Source: Nemertoderma westbladi (taxonomy: Eukaryota; Xenacoelomorpha; Nemertodermatida; Nemertodermatidae). From it: a stretch of 64,000 nucleotides of DNA. The notes below the pieces were generated by a model, which saw only the letters and a list, made by a program, of their open reading frames with translations, did no database searches and had not been told where the DNA came from. The stretch lies in assembly GCA_032718475.1 (NCBI GenBank), contig JAUCBJ010003734.1, forward strand, positions 103,692-167,691, given 5' to 3'. Of this stretch, positions 55,901 through 64,000 are shown piece after piece. The position numbers were made by a program, and so were the translations under genes. The first letter of the stretch is position 1. Every line of letters starts with the position of its first letter.

Positions 55901-57145
55901 GAAGAAAATAAAGTTTTATAAAAATTAGCTGATTCTTTCAAAATGGCCTTATCATCAGTTACAGTGCGGTGCTCGCCTGTTTTTTCTTTTATTTTCAAAA
56001 CATTAATATTATTTTTCATAGCCCGTTTTTTTTTCCAAGTTTAAAAAATATTTAGTTGGCCTTTCATTACCTATGAAATGTTGAGCTTTTGCTCGAAAAA
56101 TTGCTGATTTTGCTTTTTCACATTCAATATTATACAGCTCATCATTACACCTCTGCATCTCAAGTTGTTCGTGTTCAGACAAAGATGCTTCCCTCACATG
56201 TAAGTCCTTGATTTGATTTGTCAGAATGTTAATTTTTTTATTTCTTCCCTTTGCTTTCTAATACTGAATGCGATAGTTTCTGTTCTAATATTTAATTTTA
56301 TTATCTCCCATAGTTGTTGTTGGGATAGATGTGATTCGTATTGTTGGATTGTTTGGTTGATAATGCTTTTCATAAAATTACATATCCTGTGTCTCCTAAT
56401 AATCTATTATTAAATTTCCATATGCCTCTTCCACGGGTTTTTTCCGCCCAAGTAATTGTAAAGGACGCTGCCGAATGGTCAGATCTATATCCAGGTGTTA
56501 TATGGCAGGATTCAGCTACACCTGCTAAGGTCGATGAAATAAGGAAAAAATCTTTTCTGGTTAAAACCCACCCGCGATTGATTTTTTGCCTATGGGTAAA
56601 AAGTTGACCGTCATTATTTTGCAGCCTATAAATATCAACCAAATCTTGGTCCTCTAATACATCCAACACCGCTTGGCGTACCTTTCTATTTGTGAAAGGT
56701 GAACCTCCCTTTTTATCCTTGTTTATGTCCAAGACACAATTGAAATCCCTTCCCCAGATTATATTCTCTCCATGGAAATTACTTTCAATGTCTAACTGAA
56801 TTTTAGAAATTAGTGACGGATTATCCGTATTATAATTATATATATTTGCTAGGGTATATATTTTTATTCCTATCTCTATATCAACAATGATATATCTTCC
56901 TTCTACATCAATTTCGCTTTTAACAATTCTGAACGGAAAATTATCGTTAAACAGTAGCCCCACGCCAGCACTGTTAGAGCTAGACAACCCGATTCCTTAA
57001 GCCATTTGTCTGGATCTGTACAGTGCGTTTCTTGTAAAAAATATATATTACCCTTTGTTTTTTTTAACTTATCCATAATTACACGGCGTTTTACATCATC
57101 TTGCAGCCCCCTGCAGTTTAGTGTCGTAAATGTTATAATAGTCAT
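52994..57145 (-). pseudogene. L1/Tx1-type ORF2: endonuclease and reverse transcriptase
   Basis: The endonuclease starts near 57145 (TTLNCRGL, FLQETHCTD), shifts frame near 56990, then has GRDFNCVLD and YRSDHSA. A linker follows at 56009-56197. RT is in two parts: 55836-55246 (PNGKTPGGDGFTAEF, RPITLLNVNYKLLTK, MADFQKAYDSVEW with a catalytic Asp) and 54594-53773 (GFRQGDPLSSYLF, SLFADDLSLQL with catalytic DD, then FWAKITLTWLGKICIIKSL). A 653-bp element separates them. The C-terminal parts (53710-53252, 53200-52994) end in a partial zf-RVT pattern (ICTYCKN, CGGY). Several frameshifts make it dead. Confidence 0.92.
54598..55250. mobile_element. 653-bp TIR element inside LINE ORF2
   Basis: Inverted ends of about 65 bp starting taaagatgatagaaaaaat, with two or three mismatches. 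The 5-bp duplication atagt lies on both sides (54593-54597 and 55251-55255). It has no coding capacity and a (ta)n run near 55098. The superfamily was not recognised. Confidence 0.88.
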
Positions 57146-57844
57146 TTCTTGTTAAATTTAGCACTGCCTCTAAAATGGCTAGTCTGCTTCCTTAAAATGA
57201 CACTGAAAGTATTTGCAGTTTTAACGATAATATACAATTTACTGTACACATTTACGTGGGCCTTTTGCATGTCTATTTGCTATAGGCCAACTGCTTTTAA
57301 AATGGTGAAAAGCATTTTGCTAGATAGAACCGGTTTCCTATAAATATTTTCTGCAACATCACAACCTTCACCAAAAACTATACTACATACCGTTACTTCG
57401 AGTTTAAAGATAAACAACATTGCCATAAACAAAGCATAACAAGCCATCCCCATAACGTCATCGGCCATGGGAAAAAAAATACAGGCCTTGGCCATCCCAC
57501 TATTTCTCATTTTAATAACCAAAACAGACCTAACTCGGACGTCCTTTATGGACGACCCCTAATTAATTGGATTATATATGGACTCTCTCGGTCGGGCCTA
57601 CACAATATAATTTAAAATTTGTATGTTTGGTTAACGAAACTATAGAAACACACAGAAAATCGAAAAACAATTGAATATGTTTAGTACCGGTACTTCAACT
57701 TTGGCCTTGGAGTTTAGAAACAAAAAAAAACAGATAAAAAAAAAAGAGTCAACAAAACAAATTTTTAACATACATATACATAGGCTCCGTTGCGATCAAA
57801 AGCACGTACCATAATTATTTTAGAATATTTTCCTCGAAAGTTGT
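57146..57844 (-). other. LINE region between ORF1 and ORF2
   Basis: About 700 bp between the two reading frames of the L1-like element, with no recognisable domain. It is long for such a spacer and may include an unrecognised insertion. Confidence 0.45.
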
Positions 57845-59052
57845 TTACTTGTTTTTTCTGCTCCTCCTACTTCCATTTCCGTGACTCATTGTAGTACGAC
57901 CACGATTGCTCTGTGACGGAGAAAGGCGAGGATTGGCTTCCAACTCGTCAACTTCCGTCGACGTATGTAGGCCTTCCTGCATTGGGGATCGACCATCGCC
58001 GCCATTGCGCTTACCTCGTTGTCCCGGTTTCAACGTAGAGGCTACCGGAACCGCGTTCATCTTTGGTTTGATCTTGGAATAAATATTTTCTCCGTTTCGC
58101 ATTGATATGAACACGAAAGGGTAGTATCTCTCCGAAATGATTATTCGCGCTCTCGCTCTATCAGTGGCACTCATTTCCTTCTCTATAGCCACTAGGTTGC
58201 GCCTTACCTGGGTGAGATACGGAGGGAGATCTAGCGACAGATTAATCTCGGTTTTTTCAGCTTTCCTTGCTGCAGCCGCTTTTTGGAACCAACTATGGCA
58301 TTCGGTAAGATTCACAAACCGTATTATTATCGGTGCATCTTTCTGTGCAGACAACCGATGACAGGCTGCAAGCATTGGAGGCTGAACACCCAAGACTGTA
58401 GCGAAGTTGTCTATTCGCGCCTTTGTTTCAATTTCATTTTTGCGTTCGACCCCTTTGATCCCGTATACTATAGTGTTCCACTTCCTATCCCACACATCGC
58501 GACTGAGATTTTTCTCAACTAGGGATTTTCATCTATCGCTTTTCTCTCAGATATGAGCAACTTTTCGGCGAGATCGTCCACGATTTTGTTGTTATAATTT
58601 ATAGATTTAATTATTTCTCGATATTGCAGGGCCGTGTTTTTGCTCAAAGAGCAGATCATCTTCGCTAAAGACGTGAGGCTGATTTCCTGCCCCTGTTCTC
58701 CGGTTGGCATCTCCACGCCGAGTTCTACTGGTTCCATATCGACGAAGCCCACTGGTCCTTCGTCCATCAATGACTCGCGGCCCTCATTACTGCTATGTAG
58801 ACTCTCGTTCTCCAATTCCATTGGGTTACCCGTGGACTCTTCGTCCAGTGTCGGAGGTGGCAGCGGTTAGAACCAATTTGTGATGCTTGAATTTCGTTTC
58901 GATTGGTTTCTGTCCTTTTCTGTACTGTCTGAAACTGGTAAAACGGATGCGACTTTACGAGATCCCTTCTTAAATTTCTTTTTTAAAGGGGATTTCTTCT
59001 TTAGTAATTTATCTGGTGGAGATGTGAGGGAGGAAACAGATTTTCTTTTCAT
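57845..59052 (-). pseudogene. L1-type ORF1 (RNA-binding protein)
   Basis: Starts at ATG 59052 with a basic, nuclear-localisation-like head (KLLKKKSPLKKKFKKG). An in-frame TAA lies at 58867. An acidic and coiled segment follows (to 58519). A frameshift near 58510 leads to the RRM-like part (NTIVYGIKGVERKNEI, ACHRLSAQKDAPIIIRF), a C-terminal domain (LVAIEKEMSATDRARARII) and a basic tail. The layout fits L1 ORF1p, which binds the LINE RNA. Confidence 0.8.
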
Positions 59053-59213
59053 AACACAGTAACAATTGAAAAGCTATTATTCTATGATAAATATGCCCGC
59101 AGTTTGCAGTTTGCTTGTTTGGTGGGTTTAGGCCTACCTATAGACCTATCCTGCTCAGCGCTACCCTACCGCGCTACCGGTAGCTATATTATCTTATCTA
59201 TCTATCTTGTCTC
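59053..59213 (-). other. L1-like LINE 5' leader
   Basis: Short leader ahead of ORF1, ending in (tatc)n-type sequence at the target duplication. Confidence 0.6.
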
Positions 59214-59222
59214 TCTCCATAG

Positions 59223-61680
59223 TTGTCGCAATTTCGTTTCTCCCAAGTTCAGTATCCCTTTCAAGTTGATCTATATATGTTATGGCCGGTCCTCCATGAC
59301 TACGCTTTCCATGAGTTGGTTGCCAGAAAAGTAGATCTGGTATGACCTCGTCTTTACTTCGCCACCAGTGCCTACTGAATCTTAATCTGCGTTCACGGAG
59401 GGTGGTTGATACAGGTGGTATTGTACCATAAAGCTCGGCATTTGTCATGTGTTGTCTCCAGCTGATCTTTAGGGCTGCCCTTAGTAGTCTTGTGTAGCAA
59501 CCATCAATTCGTTGTTCAAGTGATTTAGTCAGTGCCCAGGTCTCACCCCCGTATAAAAATACACTTTCCACTGTGGCTCGAAATAACTTAGTCTTCAGGT
59601 GCCTGGAGAGATCTGATTTCCAGATGGTATCCATTTTTGATAGAGCTACCCAAGCCTTTGCTTTCCTAACTTCTATGTCCCTTTTGCTACTCTCTATCCA
59701 TAATCCAAGGTACTGGAAGTCGTCAACCTTCCTTAGTTGATTATTGTCAATGGTTGTCAAGTTTCCATCAACATTAAAGGTCATGAATTCGGTCTTGGTA
59801 GCATTTATATGCAATCCAACCTCCTTAGCAGCCCTATCCACTTTATTTAGTAGAAGCTGTGCATCTGCTAGGGTATTAGAGAGCAGGGCGATGTCATCCG
59901 CAAAGTCGGTGTCTGTGACTGTAGTTGCTGGATATCTACTACTTCTGCGTTCTTGAAGTGTGAATCCCAGGTCTTCACCCTTTGTGGCTGTCCTCATTGC
60001 GTAATCCAGCACAATTACAAATAGTAATGGTGCTAATGTGTCACCTTGCAGTACCCCAGCCAGGATTGAGAAAAACTCAGTTTCACCATCTGGTGAGAGT
60101 ACCTGCGCTTCTGTGTCACAATATAACAATCCAATGCCAGCAACAATTACCTCTAGTATTCCAATAGCTCTTAGGATTTCAAGCATTTTGCCTCTATGGA
60201 TGGAGTCGAATGCCTTCTTGAAGTCCACAAAAGTCATGACTGCAATTCATTCATTCACTCCATAATGCAAGTATCTGAGCAATTGTTGATCTACTTGGTC
60301 GAAATCCGTTTTGGCTCTTACGCAGTAGTTTCTCTATGTGAGGCCTAATCCTATATAGAATCATTTTATTGTATATTTTGGCAGCTACCACAAGCAGACA
60401 GATCCCACGATAGTTTGTTGGTATACCAAGGTCTCCTTTCTTGGGGAGAGGCTTTAGTTGACCTTTAGTCCAAATTGGTGGTGGCTTTTCCCCTTTTAAC
60501 ATCCGGTTGCAAACATTCAATAATGGTCTGTTTAGCACTCCTGTTTACCATACCTCCGCTGGGATTTCATCTAATCCACTCGCTTTATTATTGGACATGC
60601 TTTTAATGCTTCTTTGGAGTTCGGCAGCTGTGAAGTCCCCTGTTTCTATAGGTAGTGTCTTGTCATATATTTTCCTTGTAGGGCTGACCTCGATGTTTGG
60701 TGGCTGCCCAAGCAAGTTGCTGAAGTGATTTTTCCACTTCCCGACACGTTCTTCAGGACTATCGGCTTTGAGACGCCCCTTTGCACAACTTTTCCGACCA
60801 GATACCTCATTTACAGTTTGCCAGGTAAGTCTTGATTGTTGCTGTATGTGAGCAGTTGTAATTGCTTCAATTTTATCCTGTATGTACTTTTCCTGGCTGA
60901 TGTTGTAGGCCAATTTAAGATCGTCCTTAGCTTTCTCAACCTTGTTAATGTTTTCTGTTGTTGGTTGTTCGGTTTTAACTTTGTAGGCTATCTTAAGATC
61001 TTCTCTCTTACAAGTAACCTCAGAGTTTTGCCATGGCACATACTGTTTTCCTTTGGGTTTCTGGGGGATATGCCTCTTAGCTGATTCCTTGTGGGCTGTT
61101 ATTATATTCTGGTATATTGAATCGGTGGACTGGTCTTCATCCATTGACTGAAGTGCTTCAAAGCGGTTTTGAAATTCTACTGTGTAAGCATCCTTTACTG
61201 CATTGTCAGTTCTGAGTTTCTCCCAGTCATAGTTGATTTTCTTGCTTGTCGTGGGTTTGCAGGCTCTCAAACTGAGTCTGATCTCTGCAGTCACAATTCT
61301 GTGGTCCGAACCAATTAGGTTGAACGAGCTGTATGCCTCGCAGTTGATCATGCTGCTTCTCCACTTTTTGTTTATAAGGATGTAATCCAGTTGTGCTTTG
61401 GTTCCATTAGGGTATTGAAAGGTCCATAGCTTCCCCTTACTCTTTTCGAATATGTTGTTTGTTGGTATCAATTCACATTCTTCCATTAAGTCTAAAAGTA
61501 AGTACCCATTTCTGTTAGAACTGGTGTTATAGGTGTAACCCTTGATGTCTTCTGGGCCAATTTGCGCATTCAGCTCACCAGCAATGACTTTAACATTGTG
61601 TTTCGGAATGTCCTTTATAAGTCCAGTCAGATCTTCATAAAACTTGACTGCTTGTTCTGGCTCTGAGGCATTGGTTGGTG
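59223..61680 (-). pseudogene. RTE endonuclease-RT (copy d), main part
   Basis: RT and the second half of the endonuclease in family 1 sequence. Frames run 61699-60545, 60538-60251 and 60237-59194. Motifs include VIAGELNAQIG (Asp to Glu in the usual GDLN), SDHRIVTA, FVDFKKAFDS and DTDFADDIALL. A replaced patch lies at 60241-60262, at the same place as the insertion in copy a. A stop precedes the 60538 frame. The 5' end is missing. Confidence 0.92.
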
Positions 61681-62354
61681 TGCGTGTACTAATACTCAAG
61701 GTGACGCTAAATTTTCATTATATTAACACGCTCATAAAAAAGGAAAGATTGAATTATAAAATCTGGTTATTTATTGATGTAATTCAAGTGAGACATAAAG
61801 AAATAGTTGCAAATGAAATGTTATTTGTTATTTTGGCGTAAACTGCAGTATTGTTTCTATTTGAAAATAGCTTTTGAACGTCGAAATGATACGCATAAAC
61901 TAATAATAATAATGTACAATCGGTCAAGGAAACGATCAAAAAATAGGGAAAAATAAAGAAGATTCGAAAAGAAATAAAGCAAAGTTGTGGAGCGGTAAAT
62001 TGGACGGATATATAATCGACATAAATGAGATGAACGGTTGTAGAGCGGTAAAAAATCTTGTGCGTCACCCAGAAATATATAAAAAGGCGTAGAATGAAGA
62101 GCAATTTGATATTTAAAGAGATTGAAAGCTGAATTACTTGGGATGGGGATAATTGAGAGGTCAATCAGGAAAGCTAGATTGTGTTTATCATTGGAAAAGG
62201 TGTGAAGTGAATCTCTATTTTGATTGGTTAGAGCAGTGATGTATTAATTAATTTACAATGTGGATGGATAGAGAGGGGGTGATCTTCGCTGTCAGAAATG
62301 TACACGAACCAATATCTGACTCTCGCCCAAATGAAATATTAATTTGATGTGTGA

Positions 62355-62500
62355 TATGGTCAGCCAACCCGCCGAGAGCCTTGTTAGGGGATCACAGGCA
62401 GCCTACTGAGAAATGATTGATGAGATACTAATATACTGTATAATGGTCAGCTAGCCCGCCGAGAGCCTTGTAAGAGGATCACGGGCAGCCTACTTATGAA
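62355..62500 (+). repeat. Two-copy 87-bp tandem repeat
   Basis: atggtcagc followed by cccgccgagagccttgt and gcagcctact occurs at 62355 and 62442. Confidence 0.85.
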
Positions 62501-63070
62501 AACCACAAGACTGCCGGACGTCGTCAAGCGTCTCAGGGTCAAAGGATGATATCTACGCTATTATTTATTAAATTGGCCGAGAATCAAATAAAGGTTCGAA
62601 CATTTAGACCAGCAAGAATGAAAGGTATAGTACAAAGGTGTAAAATATTCCAAAAAGAAACAAATCTAGACTGAAGTTTTATCAATGACAGCTTTCAAAT
62701 CAAAAAATATCACTATAATGTTTGTTAATTAAGGACTATTTGAATTACTTACTAAAATTACTTTCTGGGAGACGGAACAAGCACGAGTCAGGGTAAGTAT
62801 GTAAAGTGATTATGTAAAGGTAAAATATGTGAAATAACGGAAACAAAGTAATACGATAGTAGTGTAAACAATTATAGAACAAATGAAAGATCAATGAAAG
62901 TGATACTGGGATAAATACGAAAGAGATAATTAGCAAATAAACGTGCGGTAATAATAATAATAAATGGGTAAACGGAAATAAAGACGGAATAGTATACATA
63001 AACATGATCATACTCAAAAACAAAGAAAAATAAATGCGTATCTTTGCGGCGTTAGCGAACACACCCGCCT

Positions 63071-63092
63071 CTGAGATTTAATGAAATCTCAG
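63071..63092. other. Perfect small hairpin
   Basis: ctgagattt and aaatctcag pair perfectly around a 4-nt loop (aatg). Confidence 0.7.
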
Positions 63093-63244
63093 TAAGAAAA
63101 ATAAACAAAAAACAGCTAACGCCAAAATACATAGGGAGAATGAAACAAACAGCGTACTGTAGAACAAAGTTCAAATTGAAACTAAAACCCATAACCAATA
63201 ACACAAGGTAATATAAATTTTTGATGAGTTTTCAAGTAAACAAT

Positions 63245-64000
63245 CTACCAATACGATTTAATTTCCTCAGGGTCATTGGCCTCGAGAAGGCAAAGTTTAT
63301 TGATTGGACGAGCGAGAGTAGAACCTGTGCTGGTCTTCACAACCACAGAGCGGACTCTCCCATCCCTTCCCGGTCGAGTCTCGACAACTCGTGCCACGTT
63401 CCATGAATTGCGGGGGAGTTTCTCCTCTGTTAGAAGAACGAGATCATCAGGTTTCAAGTTTCGCTTTGGATCCAACCATTTTTGGCGTTGGTGAAGCATT
63501 GGGATATATTCATCCAACCATACATTCCAGAACGAGTTAACGAGACCTTGAGCCTGGTGCCAAGATTTGCGAGAATACTCATCTCGGCGGTCGAAATCAC
63601 CCGGAGGTCCAAGGTGAACTGGATTGATGAGGAGGAAGTGACGAGGGGTTAGTGGTTGATCTGCAGTGGGGTCGTCGCTCACGGAGGTTAATGGCCTGGA
63701 GTTGAGGACACCCTCGACTTCGGCGAGTAGGGTTCTGAATGTATCCTCATTGATTCTCGTGGAGTCGCGCAGGGTGGAGTAAAGAGCTGTCTTTACACTC
63801 CTGATTAGTCGCTCCCACACGCCCGAAGTGTGAGAGGCAGTTGGCGTCTGGAAACGAAACTCACAGTTCACGGATTCCAAGAAGTTTACAACTTTGGTTC
63901 CATCGATGGCGGCCAAAGATTTGCTGAGTTCCTTCTCTCCACCCACGAAATTAGTGCCGTTATCGCAGTAAATACGTCTTGGGGAACCTCTGGTCGAAAC
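63245..64000 (-). CDS. BEL/Pao integrase, cut by window end (copy 3)
   Basis: A minus-strand frame open from the window edge to the stop at 63245. It contains the second catalytic Asp (YCDNGTNFVGGEKEL, near 63970), the Glu in SGVWERLIRSVK and the DUF5641-type end (PDDLVLLTEE, then RPINKLCLLEAN). The first catalytic Asp and the zinc module lie beyond the window. No lesion was seen in the visible part. Confidence 0.92.
   Translation of the reverse strand, partial: VSTRGSPRRIYCDNGTNFVGGEKELSKSLAAIDGTKVVNFLESVNCEFRFQTPTASHTSGVWERLIRSVKTALYSTLRDSTRINEDTFRTLLAEVEGVLNSRPLTSVSDDPTADQPLTPRHFLLINPVHLGPPGDFDRRDEYSRKSWHQAQGLVNSFWNVWLDEYIPMLHQRQKWLDPKRNLKPDDLVLLTEEKLPRNSWNVARVVETRPGRDGRVRSVVVKTSTGSTLARPINKLCLLEANDPEEIKSYW

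Larger units (their letters stand above)
52283..59213 (-). mobile_element. L1/Tx1-type LINE
   Basis: A 6.93 kb minus-strand element, including a 653-bp TIR element. It has a poly-A tail (T19 on plus at 52283-52301) and a 9-bp target duplication tctccatag (52274-52282 and 59214-59222). The target is RTE copy d, whose sequence continues on both sides. The order on the minus strand is 5' leader, ORF1, ORF2 (endonuclease, RT, zinc end), 3' UTR. Confidence 0.93.
52232..61680 (-). mobile_element. RTE-type LINE, family 1 (copy d), split by L1-like LINE
   Basis: Its own sequence is 52232-52282 (3' end) and 59214/59223-61680. The L1/Tx1-like element sits between. It is 5' truncated near 61680 within the endonuclease region. 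Confidence 0.9.
61681..63240. other. Noncoding DNA left of BEL copy 3
   Basis: No gene recognised. By position it may include the 3' LTR of the BEL element at 63245-64000 (minus). Two ~87-bp tandem copies and a small hairpin are listed separately. Confidence 0.45.

Noticed and set aside
62745-63062. 105-codon minus frame rich in hydrophobic residues
   Set aside because: AT-rich chance frame of mostly F, L, Y and S, with no domain or element context.

Overview
The window looks like non-coding, intron-rich nuclear DNA from an animal, probably a marine invertebrate; I cannot name the species. The signs are short exons bounded by AG/GT splice sites and carrying extracellular domains (fibronectin type II, thrombospondin type 1, discoidin-like), no operon-like gene packing, and dense metazoan transposons (Gypsy, BEL/Pao, RTE-type and L1/Tx1-type LINEs, piggyBac, a tRNA-derived SINE). 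Long minisatellite arrays fill much of the rest. No cellular gene is complete here.

Four short minus-strand exons (48441-48562, 42038-42226, 8630-8785, 6858-7021) have matching splice phases. They can be read as one mosaic extracellular gene running right to left over at least 41 kb. If so, almost everything else is intron filling, and the intron between the FN2 and TSP1 exons alone is about 33 kb.

Layout. 1-6.7 kb: satellite A (34-35 bp unit), interrupted by two SINE copies and a 2.46 kb LTR-like insertion with a 5-bp target duplication. 6.8-9.3 kb: two host exons, a foldback element, simple repeats. 9.3-10.1 kb: an RTE fragment whose codons have expanded into a minisatellite. 10.1-12.9 kb and 39.4-42.0 kb: two arrays of satellite B (37 bp unit) in the same orientation. 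The right array ends inside the FN2 exon, and its unit resembles the end of that exon and its splice donor. 12.9-39.4 kb, between the arrays: a BEL/Pao integrase, a noncoding stretch and a gag-like broken gene. Inside this segment lies a nested stack. A Gypsy element (15331-36149, TSD taac, 172-bp LTRs) has a 3.0 kb insertion in its 5' LTR and is split in its integrase by a BEL/Pao element (22408-35679, TSD aatat). That BEL element carries a full-length RTE LINE in its 3' LTR and an internally deleted piggyBac in its body. 42.3-46.6 kb: a mini-RTE derivative and a second-family RTE LINE. 46.6-50.1 kb: mostly unrecognised DNA with a TA-flanked MITE, one exon candidate and a retroelement remnant. 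50.2-61.7 kb: two RTE copies facing tail to tail, one split by a 6.9 kb L1/Tx1-like LINE that itself holds a 653-bp TIR element. 61.7-64 kb: noncoding DNA and the end of a third BEL/Pao integrase that runs off the window.

Nearly every transposon gene carries stops, frameshifts or deletions, so I annotate them as pseudogenes. The exceptions are integrase frames that stay open but are truncated. The nesting gives a relative order of insertion: Gypsy, then BEL, then RTE. LTR pairs differ at only about 1% of sites by eye, so the stack is young.
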